Source of the DNA: Massospora cicadina
Lineage: Eukaryota; Entomophthoromycota; Entomophthoromycetes; Entomophthorales; Entomophthoraceae
Direction: 5' to 3'
Length of the DNA stretch: 64,000 nucleotides
Assembly (NCBI GenBank): GCA_022478985.1
Contig: JAKSZP010015905.1
Span: 106,215-170,214 of the forward strand
Part shown: in pieces, positions 34,654-45,478 of the stretch
How the letters are laid out: each line of letters starts with the position of its first letter
Position numbering within the stretch: the stretch's first letter is position 1
Position numbers and translations under genes: made by a program
The notes under the pieces: generated by a model
Databases searched by the model: none
What the model was told of the DNA's origin: nothing
Seen by the model: only the letters and a program-made list of their open reading frames with translations

Positions 34654-36290
34654 TCAGGAGAAGTTGGAGCAGGCCGCGCGGGACCAGTGTTGGGATGGGA
34701 GTGTAGGAGCAGTGACGGCCGCAATCCAGGTGCCCAGGATCTTGGCAGCATGGGCTTTGAAGTCAAGTAGGACCATGCCACCATGATGATGAGGGCCAAA
34801 CATGACCTCTAGCCGTACTGATGGAGGGCGGCCTGACCAAAGCCAACCTTGTAGCAAAGCATACAGGGATTTGAAGAAGCTTGGGGAGAAGGGGATGGCG
34901 TGGGCTCCGAACCAGACTTTGGATAGGAGCATAGAGTTGGCAAGAACAACCCTGCCAGTGAGGGTAGTAGGGTGGGCTCTGAGAGAGGCGATTCGCTTCG
35001 TCATGTTGTCCAGTATATGGCACTCCATTACTGCTGACGCGTATCCACCTGCCTCCATCCACACGCCCAGATGGCGTACTGGTCCTATGGTAGGTCGTGG
35101 CACAAAGGGGAGCACCAGTGGAGTGGTGTGTGTTGAGTTAGTAAGGCGTGGACGTGGGCGAGCAGATGAGCCGGGTTGGGAACTACTTGCTGGGGCCCAG
35201 CAGTTCTGAAACTGACCAAGGAGGATGATTTCGGTTTTGGAGGCGTTCAGTGCTGCGTTGCTTACCCGGGAATATTCCTGGATGAGGGCTTTAAGCGCGT
35301 GCATCTTTGTTATTAGACACCCCCACCACGCAATCATCTGCAAATGCCATCATCTTGACTGGGGTTTGGCCTGGCACATGGACCCCAGTGAGTTGGGCAT
35401 TCACATTTCTCAGTAGTGGGTCAAGGCTGAAGTTGTATAAGAGTGGGCTGAGGGGGTCCCCTTGTCGCAAGCCTCTTTGAGGGCGGACTACTTCTGTTAG
35501 GAAGCCAGGGCACGCACTGCTAATGTTGCAGATTCTGTGAGCAGCATTACCCAGTTGATGAAGTGAGGGGGTAAGAGGAATTGATAGAGGCAGGCCCTGA
35601 GGTATTCCCAGTTTACTCTATCATAGGCCTTTTGTTGGTCCAAGAATACAAGTGCCCCAGAGGCTGTGGACTGACACATATTAGCCACAGAGTGCACGTT
35701 ATCCCAAATTGACCTTCTGGAGATGAAACCAAATTGTTCTGGGGAGATGGTGGCAGATGCTACAGTCCCTAAACGGTTGGCCATGATTTTGGTTAAAATT
35801 TTAGTGTCTGTGTTTGTTAGAGAAATGGGGCGCCAGTTGGCTAAGTCTAGCCTATCCCCTTTCTTGAAGAGTGTGACCATAAAGGCCTCATGTCCTCCTG
35901 GTAGGAGGCGCGTTTCCAACAGGCTTTGGTTGAGTGAGGCTAGCAGCAATGGGGATATATCTAAAATATTTTTTGTAGAACTCATATGGAATGCCATCTG
36001 GGCCTGGGCATTTTCAGTTTGGTGCACCGCGAATGTTAGTCCATAGTTCATTCAGAGTAATTAAATTTATTATTTCCAGGTATCAGAAAATGGTGCGGAT
36101 ATGAGCTCAGTCAAGAAATTCTGCCATTTCGGCCGGCTGAATTGGTTCAGCTCGGTATAACTCAGAGTAATATCTTTGCATTTTGATTGCCACTTCAGCC
36201 GGTGTGTCCACAATAGAATTATCCAATTTTCGCACCTGTGTGCAGGCCATGCTCTGGCATGGTGCAAAATTTTTTTGAAGTATGCTGTGC
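34654..36290 (-). pseudogene. LINE2 ORF2, reverse transcriptase
   Basis: Two main open pieces, 35497-36051 and 34654-35343. Motifs in order: TLFKKGDRLDLANWRPISL (near 35815-35870), EQFGFISRRSIWDNVHS, VFLDQQKAYDRVNW (near 35605-35650), QRGLRQGDPLSPLLYNFSLD (near 35415-35480) and the active site AFADDCVVG (near 35320-35345). The frameshift lies just before the RQGDP motif. All signature residues are readable. Confidence 0.9.
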
Positions 36291-36429
36291 ACTTGTCGCC
36301 TTTAGTGATGCGTGTGGCCCTGTATTTGACACAGACCTGATGTTTGTGTTGCCTTTCAAGTGCGTTGAGGTGGGCAGCTGCCTCCGCCCACTTCTGGCCC
36401 CATGCAGGGCTATATCATGAGGCTACAAT

Positions 36430-37397
36430 GTTGGACTCCAAGTGGGCCAATTCCACCAGCGCACACAATATAACTGCCAATGTGGCTCATGAGCGTCTGG
36501 ATGAGAGATGGCAATAGTGGCGGAAGGTGTCTTCTTTGAAAGTTGCCCATGTGGAAATGGGGTCTGCGCAAAATGGTGCAACAAACAATTTTGCCAAAGT
36601 TGCCTCTTCCACCCACATGGAAAATCCTGGTGACGCGAGCTCTGGGGGGCAGATTTTGCACCAATGTGGGGCCTTTGCAACTGTGATGGGTAAGTGGTAT
36701 GTTATCAAGACCAGTCGGTGGTCAGAAAATTCCATTTTTGTTGTTTTGAAGTGGGAGATGTGGGGTTGGAATTTCGCCGGCGCTAGAATAAGGTCGATGT
36801 GGGTCATGGACCTTAATTGGCTGTTGTGGATGTGGGGATGCATCATGTTTTTGAGCAGTGGGGCATGTTGCAGCAGCGCATCCATTAACCCAAGGGTGGC
36901 TTTTAGAACGCGTAGTTCTACGTGACCCTGTGGGGTGTGGGGTGAGGGCAGCCACCGGTCCGTTGGTGAGGTTAGCCAACAGTTCATGTCATCAATTAGG
37001 AAAGAATTGGGGGGTAGCGGGAGGGATTTGACCAATGAGAGAAATTCCTGACGCTCATGTGCACCTTTTGGGGCATAAATGCTGACGATTGTGTGTGCAA
37101 CATCAGCCCATGAGAAGGTGACAACAAGCACTCAGCCATTTAGGAATATTTCTGAAGATATAAATTTGAAAAAATTGTTTTTCTGAATTAGCACCCCACA
37201 GTGCTTTGACCAAAAGGATAGGGATGGTAGGAGCATTGTTTTCCAAGCTTCCTCGGAACCTCGTGGACAGTGGGACTCCTGGATGGCCAGGATATCCAGG
37301 GTAAATTGTTTTGTAAAAAACTCAGTTTCCTAGCCCAGGACAGGGTGGCCTTACGTCCAGCGATATTCAGCATCCCTAGAGTGAAGGTTTCCCTCAT
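36430..37397 (-). pseudogene. LINE2 ORF2, APE-type endonuclease
   Basis: Begins near 37397 with LGMLNIAGRKATLSWARKL; QESHCPRG follows in another frame (catalytic Glu, near 37260). The 36487-37131 stretch holds VSIYAPKGAHERQEFL, IDDMNCWL (GDFN position), SMTHIDLILAP and FSDHRLVLI (catalytic His). A frameshift and a stop near 37130-37200 split it. Confidence 0.85.
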
Positions 37398-37403
37398 TGC
37401 ACC

Positions 37404-38760
37404 TTAGGTGTGAGGGGGTGGGCCCCCGGGCCCACCAGCCTCTTCCAGGTCCCCACAGGCTTTCACAGCAGCACAGGTATTAGCAGCAACGCTATTGGGG
37501 TTTTTGTTAATTTTTGCAGAAAGAGTCACGTTGGCTTTAGCCTTTGCTTTTTGTTTTCCCAATGTCGGACGAATTTTTTTGCGGTGCGGATAAGTTCGGT
37601 GCACCGTCAAGTGGGGCAAAAAAAAATTTTTTTTGGTTGGGATAGGTCCCAAGTCAGTTTTGACCAGGGCTTGGGTGCAGCAATTGGGTGAGATCAAATC
37701 TCCTATCAGATCCTCGGATTGAGTGGCCCATTTGGCATAGGCCTCCCAATCTGATTGGGTGATGGATTCCTGAGTTGCTTCCGCCGTGAAGGTCTCCATG
37801 TCCTCCTGGCGTTGTGAGTGTGAGATGGTAATGGTGGCCTTGGCTGCTTCCTTGGCCGTGGTCCTATGGGCCTGCTTGGCCTTCTTCCACTCCTGCAGGG
37901 AGATGGGCTTTACCAATAGGTAGCAGCCTTGTGCTCCCCACGGGAAAGCCTCCTTGGTGCTTGCGGTTGGTTTGTAGTACGCCTCTCCACTGGCCATAGC
38001 CACCAAGGGGTGCTCTTGGAATGTGATGCCCTCTTTGATGGGGCACACGTGCACCTTATGGCCAAACATGTCAAAGTGGGTGCAAATGGGGGGCGCGCTG
38101 TCCACGATTACCTGGAATGGGTGGGTGGTGTGCCCTGCAATATCAATAAAGGTGGAGTGCGGGATCTGGGTTAGGTCCTTCACAATATCCTCAGTTGGGG
38201 TCAGAACTGCGATGGCTTGGCCAGTGCACAGGTGTGGCATCAGCATGAAATGTTGCATTTTGAAAGATTGTATTTCACTATATATGGTGAGACCATCTTT
38301 CATGTGTTGCTCCAAAATGTCACGTTTTAACTTAGTAGGTAAAAATTCAAACGTGAGGAAAATCTGGTTTGATTTTGTCCATCTGGTGTGTTTAGTTTCA
38401 ATGACCCATTGCCCTTAGGGGAGGTCAACCACTATGCACACTGCTGCAGCCTCATCTGCTGCTATTTTGCTTTTGAAACCTAGGTCCAGCCAACCATGTG
38501 ATATGGAGTGAGGTGCAACATACACCGTGGTTGGGAAAATTTTGTGTACATCTTCACAAAATTTTTCCCATAGGGCCATTTTTTGGATGTCCAGATACAC
38601 ATGGACTCCGAATTCCACCTACAAAAGTGGCTGGGAATGTGGCGTATTGATGTACTGGTTGCATTGTGCTTGCCATGTGAGTATCTCTGGGGAAATTGTG
38701 ACCACCAGTTTTTTTAGATTTTTTTCTATTCCACCGGATTCTCTGGGGCATTTTCAAATG
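37404..38760 (-). pseudogene. LINE2 ORF1
   Basis: The C-terminal part is open for 303 codons (37404-38315). It includes VDSAPPICTHFDMFGHKVHV followed by CPI, a damaged CCHC-type knuckle (ICTHC-x4-GHK-x3-CP expected). The upstream part (38760-38415) includes MEFGVHVYLDIQKMALWEKF and WLDLGFKSKIAADEAAAV. A Lys/Ala-rich basic region follows the knuckle. This is an RNA-binding ORF1 unrelated in its N-terminus to LINE1 ORF1. It is broken by a stop near 38416. Confidence 0.75.
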
Positions 38761-38932
38761 TTAGAGGCCGTGGGTCTTCCGCCTGCTCCTCTTGCCTTGC
38801 TTGCCCAACTGCTCCCAGACATGGGCGCAGACTAATCCCCTCTATGAGATTATCAAACTAGATTTAGTCTTGAATTGAATGGGTTGCAAAAGTGTTTGCA
38901 ACGAGAAAGAAAAGTGTTGGTAAATTTATATT

Positions 38933-39090
38933 GATTCAGTATAATTTGATTACTTAATTTTATCAATAACCATCTACAAATATACAAAATATAAGATCAT
39001 CAGATGAACTTTAAGCCCACAAACAAATCTGTGTAAACTGGGTATCAACAAGTATTAATCTTAAATTTTATTTACAAAAGAATCAGTATG
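38933..39090. other. Helitron interior, no gene seen
   Basis: AT-rich sequence between LINE2 and the SINE. No ORF, motif or repeat recognised. Confidence 0.4.
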
Positions 39091-39107
39091 TTAATTTGTT
39101 TATATAA
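39091..39107 (+). repeat. SINE left target-site duplication
   Basis: TTAATTTGTTTATATAA, identical over 17 bp to 39393-39409. Confidence 0.95.
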
Positions 39108-39392
39108 GGGGAGGATACCCCAGTGGTAGAATATGGACCCTCTACCACTGCCTCCCCGAATTCAATTCTGGTACAGGAACTTTGGGTAGGGGACAATTAT
39201 GACTGTGTTGGCGTTGCGCACTAATGCCCTGAACCGAGATAGCAAATAGCAAAGGTGGTCCATGGAGTTCCTGACCTATTATATGCCGCGCATGGGGATT
39301 TTCCAGATTTTATCCTTCTCCCATTCATTTGATTTCCCCTCAATCGGTGCGATATCATCCCCAGGTTGGCCCACCTCAAATAAAATTTAAAT
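39108..39392 (+). mobile_element. tRNA-derived SINE, 285 bp
   Basis: The head GGGGAGGATACCCCAGTGGT then AGAAT is tRNA-Gly-like. The A-box region is CCCAGTGGTAGAAT, the anticodon-loop region lies around CTCTACCACTGCCTCCC, and the B-box-like stretch is GAATTCAATTCTGG (near 39166-39179). The body is unrelated to tRNA and the tail is AT-rich (CAAATAAAATTTAAAT). A perfect 17-bp TSD brackets it. The last 40 bases resemble the 3' ends of LINE2 and LINE3, which would explain mobilisation by their reverse transcriptase. Confidence 0.88.
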
Positions 39393-39599
39393 TTAATTTG
39401 TTTATATAAATGCATTATCTCGAGCAAATAACCAAAAAATCACCAAACTTGGCACAAGTATTCTATAAAGTTTGGGAACGGAATGCTAATATGTAATTAT
39501 TTAATATAATCATATAAATTTAAACATCAGTTCTATATAAGATCTAGAACGTATATTTCTAATGGTAATTATATAGCAATTTGGCTGTGTATTTTCATA

Positions 39600-40080
39600 T
39601 TCATTTAATTTAATAGTTTCATAGGCTTTGATATTTAGTTGGTAGTTTATGGCTGTTTTGTAAGTTCAATAATTAGTTTTTGCTGAGTGGTGGTTTATTT
39701 TTTGGTTGATTTGATAGGCTCAATAGTTTCAGATAAGAGATTGATGGTTTAATTAATTTGGCAGACTTAATTGATTTTAGCTAAGTGGTTGGAGGTTGGA
39801 ATTTTTAATAGATTTAATGGTTTCTGAATTTATTGATAGCTATCTACCAATATAAAAGCTAAAATAATTTAGAATCTGATTGATTTGATAAGTTTGTTTT
39901 ATTTGGCTGAGTGGTTGATGGTTTTTGGTCGAATCAATAGGATACAGTTTAGCTTTGGAGGTGATTAGTTATTGGTTGATTTGATAAGTTCAGTTAGTTT
40001 TAGCTGAGTGGTTGGTCTTTTTGGTTGCTTTGATTGAGCAATTAGATTTAGCTGAGTAGTTATTGCTTAACTATATATAA
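39600..40080. repeat. Helitron T/G-rich minisatellite, right part
   Basis: Many degenerate copies of a roughly 50-bp unit such as TTGATTTGATAGGTTCAxT then AGTTTTAGCTGAGTGGTTGG. Same unit type as 33380-33630. Confidence 0.6.
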
Positions 40081-40129
40081 AATCTGAATTAATCAATTCG
40101 AATCACCTGAAATTCTATAGACACCGTAG

Positions 40130-40152
40130 TGAAGCATGGGTAACTCCGCTAG
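40130..40152 (+). other. Helitron 3' terminus
   Basis: TGAAGCATGGGTAACTCCGCTAG, then host T at 40153. Ends in CTAG as expected. The usual short hairpin just upstream is not obvious. Confidence 0.8.
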
Positions 40153-40314
40153 TATTAAATAAAGATAAAAATAAAGAGCGATAGCTCCATATATAGTTTA
40201 TTGAGTTTTACTAGGGAGTTGGCGATCCTTGTATCATTCAATTTGGTTGCTCAGTGGCTAATACCATGTGTAAACTGACTCAGCGGAATCAAGCTTAGAC
40301 ACCAAGAATTAATA
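40153..40314 (+). repeat. 5' LTR of element B, right fragment
   Basis: Resumes the LTR after the Helitron (TATTAAATAAAGATAAAAATA) and aligns with 47013-47178 (AATAGCTCCATATATA, TTTGGTTGCTCA). Ends AATTAATA. Confidence 0.9.
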
Positions 40315-40335
40315 GTGGTGCTCACTATAGGGGGC
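40315..40335 (+). other. Primer-binding-like site of element B
   Basis: GTGGTGCTCACTATAGGGGG, nearly identical to that of element A. Confidence 0.6.
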
Positions 40336-40449
40336 CACTGGTCAACTGTATCATTCAAAAATAAGATACAATGATGAGCCCTAATTCATTCTGACATAAT
40401 CTGATTAGGTTCCATGACTGGTATGCTGAAGAAGCCTGAGAGGCACCTA

Positions 40450-42740
40450 ACAATGAAAAGATATTATTTATTGTGACCAAACCAGAGGATGAAGTTGTGA
40501 TTAATTTACAATTAGATTTGCCCTGAGCTGATGACCAACCAACAAGGATGCTCCACAAATGTGACTCCTCAGAAGTTGCAGAATATCATGGAGTGGCTGT
40601 TGCATGAATATCTCCTATATAAAGATGAAGCTGGGGAAAATACCCAGAGTTTATTCTATAAACCAATGAGACCAATAAAATTGGTATGCCCTGTACATGT
40701 CTTATTTGGATGCGACTACAATGGGGTTGGCTCACCACCTTGGTACCCACAGAATTGTAGAATATCTAGTCATTTATATACAACTGTCAATTCACCAGCT
40801 ACTGCGTGTGCTGGCTTGCCACAAATAGAAATTGGAGATCTATTACAGTTTGCTTGAGCACTGTAAATGATACTTGCCTCCTGCTCAACCACCTTGATTA
40901 TTTATTTTCAGAGGTATAAGGGGTGCTGGTACAGATGGACCATCGTGTGGGGTCATCCACTATCAATTAAACCTTTTGGTACCACAGTTAAATTTAGAAT
41001 TACCTTGAGTAATAAGAGAACTGATGGATCAGCCTGGCCTATCTGTGGAGTAGATTCAGGATGTAACAATGTTGGGGAATAATACTGAGCACTCTATGAT
41101 AGAGCTAGCCAAATGAGCGGAAGCTCTCAAAGCCATGATTGCCCAGCTTAGAGAAAAAATGACACTGATGGAATGGCAAGTGGTGGACAAGTCAACTCTT
41201 TATCAGCTGGATTAACCCAACTTTGTATCAAATGGAGTACCCAGCAAACATCAGATAATGCACTTATCCTTTGGTCAATGTCTACCAAATATCTCCAGCT
41301 TATTTATCAGGTTACACAACAGGAAGTTGTTATTCAGGCTGAGCACCAATGAGCCTTCCCTCTTCCAATTGGTGAGACAAGAGAGTATGCAGATATGCAA
41401 GGGCACCTTGATACCCTTCAACAGACTAATGAGGAATTAGTACAGGAACAAGCCTCCCTTGTTAAACAAATAATGACACCAATCAACAAGTGGATAATGC
41501 TAGCTGGCAGCAAACCCACCTGCAAAATATAATCAAAGAGGTCCTCTCATGATTACAAGCCATGGAACAGAAACTGAACGTTGAGAGGGAATTCCACTGG
41601 GAGTTGCAACATCAGTATGAAATGCTGCAACAAAAATTTCAGGATGGATGGTGTAAATATTATTTGGTTAAAGTGGAGAAGTTGATCAACAAATATTTTG
41701 TGGGGCATGCCAGAGCTGGGGGAAGTGGGGCAGTTAGTGTTGTTTTGGGGGAAGAATGCTATGGGTTAGCAAATGAATATCCCTTAGGCATTACGATGGA
41801 CCCCCCACATGACACCACTTCTTCCGAGTCCTTTTTATTGGATTTGAGTCCATCCAGCTGGCTGTATGATAATGCACAAAGGGATGGTTTTCATAGTTGC
41901 TCCAAAACCAATTTGTCTGCTCCTTGCAGCAGGAACCTGAAGCAAAGCAAAGTAATTAGAATCAAAAAATTACCTCCTTTCAGTTGTGACAGGAATCTAC
42001 ATGGTTACTTTGAGTGTTTTGAATTCGCCATGGAATGGGCTTCTGATTGATATAAAGTGAAAATGTTGCCATCCGCTTTAGATGTGGAAAGTGCTAATCA
42101 AGCTACCTGCTATCTTCCAAATAGCTTGGTATTCTATAAAGAAGTTAAAGCAATTGTTCTCCAGCTGTTCAGGGGAGCTACCAAGATTGCCCAATGGAAA
42201 GCTGACTTTATGACTATACAGTATTACCAAAATGAGACCCTGTTAGAATTTGCTGAGCGTTTTTCAGTGAAAGCACATGTCCTACTTGGAACTAACATTT
42301 TATCCGCTGAGGATGTTGGTATAGTGATGATGGCGGCTGTCAAACCACACCAGGAACTATATAACGCTATGTCTCACATGTTGGACAGAGATGCCAGACT
42401 TATCTGAATCATGAACACCTTGCGTCAACTTTCCTCCACGATCAGCACCCCCAACATAGCCCAAAAAACCTCTGCTGTCTCCACTCCAAACTCTTCAGGA
42501 TATGGGCTGTAGCGACTGGGTTTTCAGACGCTAGAACGTATTTATCCCTCATAGATGTCAGTGGACCCGTTTTGGCCCATGTATGCCTCGCCAGTTCATC
42601 CACAACCTTGGAACCATACTGGCAACTTCTGAACTGGTCCTTCCGCCACAAGCTATATACGTGAACCTTTTATGAACACTTTTTCCAGTGCGGACAAAAA
42701 AGGCATAATGTGGGTAATTGTTCTAGTCAACCACAAGTTA
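40450..42740 (+). pseudogene. Gag relic of element B
   Basis: The conserved part runs 41562-42410 with one stop between two open pieces: coil-like start (LQHQYEMLQQKFQDG), a core with AHVLLGTNILSAEDVGIVMM and AVKPHQELYNAMSHML, matching element A. A knuckle-like FFQCGQKRHNVGNC (near 42679-42722) has its first Cys changed to Phe. Upstream open pieces (40531-40857 and others) are the N-terminal region. Stops throughout. Confidence 0.72.
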
Positions 42741-43219
42741 TTCAATGCCAACTGAGAAAATTGAGCAGGGAAAAGCTCGACCAGATAGAGATGGGACACT
42801 TTACCTCCGCTAAGTCCAATTCACTTGTCCCTAGCAATACCCAAACATTTTTTGGGTTGAATTCAAACCTCAATCGGATGATTTGTTATACCAACAGATC
42901 TTTTGGATACCCCTGCTTCTGCTTATGAGAGAAAAGTTTACCCCCTAGCCTCGAGTTCCATCAGGACATGCAGAAGCCATATGCGTGGCAGATCATGGAA
43001 CAAACTGGCACCAGCAACACAGATCCCTCAATGAATGTCGCCTCTTTAGTAGGGGTTAATGTAGCCTTTCTGGTGGAAAAATCACTAGTGAGTATCCTCA
43101 GGTTGGCAAGGGCATTTCCTCCTTTTTGAGTACCACAAAGCCCTTGTACGTACAAGTAATAAACACTGATGGTTCTTCTTACTTGAAATGAACTTACTGT
43201 GACATTTTCATTTAAAACA

Positions 43220-43632
43220 CAAAAATCCGCGCTATCATAGACACGGGAGCTCATGCGAACATAGTCTCCACCCAGTTGGTGTCTAAACTTATGTTAAAAC
43301 AAGATGTGGACCATCGAGTAATATAAGGGACTGTGGGAACGCATAGAACTGTGTCTGAAGGAGCATATAGCACGTTGCCATTATAATTTGGGTCAGTCCA
43401 GGTATCCGCTCCGGCGGTGGTTTTGCCAAATAACAACTATGATATGTTAATTGGCGCGACTTTTATGAGGAAATTTAGAGTTGTGATAAATATGGAGGAG
43501 GAAACTCTTACTATTTTAGGCCGACAAATCCCCATATATTTTACCTCTTGTGAAATCCCAATGGATCTGGTCCGCTCTAGTCAAATCAATCTAGCATACA
43601 GCGACAGAGTGATTCCTGTTCATTATCTATGA
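43220..43632 (+). pseudogene. Retropepsin relic of element B, DTG intact
   Basis: IIDTGAHANIVSTQLVSKL with catalytic DTG at 43240-43248, then VSEGAYSTLPL, NYDMLIGATFMRKFRVVINM and TLTILGRQIPI. Two in-frame stops (near 43324 and 43383) disable it. Confidence 0.8.
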
Positions 43633-43788
43633 CTGAGTTGGCGGACCAGGACCCTCCACAACCAGATATTTGAGTACAAAGGGATCCCGCTTCAGGCAAC
43701 TAGCGCATAGAGCCTACCATCTGGACACCAGTGCATAGTAGGGACTGGGCTTGAAATTGATGTCCCTAAAGGGCTTTATAAAGAGATT

Positions 43789-44800
43789 ATGGCGCCTCAC
43801 CAGCACTCGCAGCTTGAACCACATGTGGCTCCAGGGTTACTGCTACCTAGGAATGGGGAGGTGAAAGTGCTGCTAGTGAACTTACAGAAGAAGGCAATAA
43901 TGATCCAGAGGCACCAAGTGGTGGCTTACCTACACTTAGTCCCTATAGAGGAAGTTCGCCATATTCATGATTTTGACTCATGGGAGGATCTCAGACTACA
44001 GGCAAGCTCATCATTTGGCGTACTGGCCATGGTTTGGCTGGAAGTGCTCACTGGATTATTGGTACAGCAAGATAATGCTATGGCATTATTTGGAAAGTAT
44101 TGGGATATCTTTGCACATGACAATCATGATTTGGGGTGTGCTCAAGGGGTGGTACATTGGATAGATATGGGGGATCACCCTCCCATTTGATTGTGATCTA
44201 TTAGATGTTCAAAAATAGTGGAAGAGGTTGTCTCTGATGAGGTGGATAAACTTATCATGAAAGGAACGCTAGAGCCATCAAATAGTCCATGGGCATCACC
44301 TGTGCTCATTGTAAAGAAAAAGGTTGGCTCAAATCAAGTGGTTATTGACTATCATAAACTTAATAATGTAACGAAGAAGGATTCCTACCCTCTTCCATGG
44401 ATTGATGACATCTTAAACTGATTGGGTGGGGCCAATTATTTTTCCACCATGGATCTGATCTTGGGTACTGGCAGATCGAATTGCTATTAGCAGAATGGGA
44501 GAAATGTGCAATAATCACTTCAATAGGGTTGTTCCAGCTGACTCACATGCCACAAGGGTTGTGTAACGCCCTGACTACGTTTCAGCATGCCATGGATATA
44601 ATTTTAGGTGATATAAAGCTGTCCTGCATCTATTTTTACATCGATGATATCAATGTGTTCTTGCAGATGTTTACAGAGAACCTTTCCCACTTGGAACAAG
44701 TGTTTCAGCGCCTTGTTGCTGCTAATATTAAAATTAAGCCTTATAAACGCCATTTCTTTAAGAACAATTAGAATACCTCAGGTTTGTCATGGATTCAAAT
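43789..44800 (+). pseudogene. Reverse transcriptase relic of element B, YIDD intact
   Basis: The linker piece 43789-44190 is open for 133 codons. Polymerase motifs are WASPVLIVKKKVG (near 44291-44330), VIDYHKLNNVTKKDSYPLPW (44341-44400), FSTMDL (near 44440), ITSIGLFQLTHMPQGLCNAL (44514-44573) and YIDD (44637-44648, both Asp kept). Only a few stops and one frameshift break the gene, making it the best-preserved Gypsy polymerase in the window. Confidence 0.88.
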
Positions 44801-44859
44801 GGGCTTAAACTGCAGTTGGCTAAAGTGGAAGCGATAAGCAGGATGACTCACCCAGGTAA

Positions 44860-45478
44860 TAAGTGGGACATTCAGGTGTTTCTGGGGATGGTTGGGTATT
44901 ACCAATAATTCATTCCCAATTTAAGTTGTATTGGGGCCCCACTTTTCAAGTTGCTAAAGAAAAATGCTTCTTTTAATTGGACAGAATGATTCCAGAACGC
45001 TATCAATGTGTTGCAAACTGCATTAGTAAATGCACCCATTTTGCAATATCCCAACTTCAACAAACAGTTCATAGTACAAATGGATGCATCCCTCGAAGCT
45101 ATAAGGGCAGTATTATCCCAGAAGGACGATGACGGCGTGGAACATCCTGTCGCATCTTGTAGTCAAAGCTTGAACTGTCACAAATGAAACTACACCATAA
45201 CTGAGTGGGAGTTTTTAGCAGTGATCTATGATTACAAACAGTTTTAGGTATATTTGCATGGGGTAAGATTCCAATTAGTGACAGATCACGATTCCTTGCG
45301 CTGGCTACAGAATCTGCATGAACCGGAAGGATGGCTTGCACGTTGGGCTCTGAAGCTCCAAGCATATGATTTTGAGATTATACACCTCCCAGGAGCAAAA
45401 CATCAAAACGCGGATTGTATTTCTCAGCTGCCAACGGTCACTATCATGGCAAATTTAGCTGACATAATATATTAGAAG
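44860..45478 (+). pseudogene. RT connection and RNase H relic of element B
   Basis: Connection: IQVFLGMVGYYQ (near 44872-44908). RNase H: MDASLEAIRAVLSQKDDDG (near 45080-45136), HPVAS, TITEWEFLAVIYDYKQF, LVTDHDSLRWLQNLHEPEGW (45277-45336) and the end LPGAKHQNADCISQLPTV (45388-45441). Two stops interrupt it. Confidence 0.82.

Larger units (their letters stand above)
33647..38916 (-). mobile_element. LINE2, full-length 5.3-kb non-LTR retrotransposon
   Basis: Perfect 16-bp TSD TTGGTAAATTTATATT at 33631-33646 and 38917-38932. Read right to left: ORF1 with a Cys/His cluster, ORF2 with APE endonuclease, reverse transcriptase and a C-terminal zinc motif, then an AT-rich 3' end (minus strand GCAATAAATTTAAAAA). 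It is the same family as LINE3. Its ORFs are longer and its TSD is perfect, so it is the youngest LINE here. Confidence 0.93.
24689..40152 (+). mobile_element. Helitron, non-autonomous, 15.5 kb, loaded with insertions
   Basis: Starts TCTATATCTATATATATAAA and ends GGGTAACTCCGCTAG, between A (24688) and T (40153). These are the Helitron hallmarks: 5' TC, 3' CTRR, target AT, no TSD. The intact LTR of B reads GTGATTTATATTAAATAAAG at the same place, so both edges are exact. The 5' region carries the AACTCAAGAACGGCTGGACTGATTTT motif type common in Helitron 5' ends, and GAAGCATGGGTA before the 3' end is equally typical. No Rep/helicase coding region is visible. Without LINE1, LINE2 and the SINE about 1.9 kb is left. 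Confidence 0.88.

Noticed and set aside
34802..37691. Plus-strand ORFs in 34.8-37.7 kb as genes
   Set aside because: They overlap the motif-bearing minus-strand ORFs of LINE2 and carry no known motif.
39108..39180. Functional tRNA-Gly gene
   Set aside because: The acceptor and T stems do not pair fully, and it is the head of a 285-bp element with its own TSD.
24366..40314. C and B as tandem elements sharing one LTR
   Set aside because: GTTGG at 24367-24371 and 47179-47183, and continuation of the C LTR at 47184, show that B is inserted in C's own 3' LTR.
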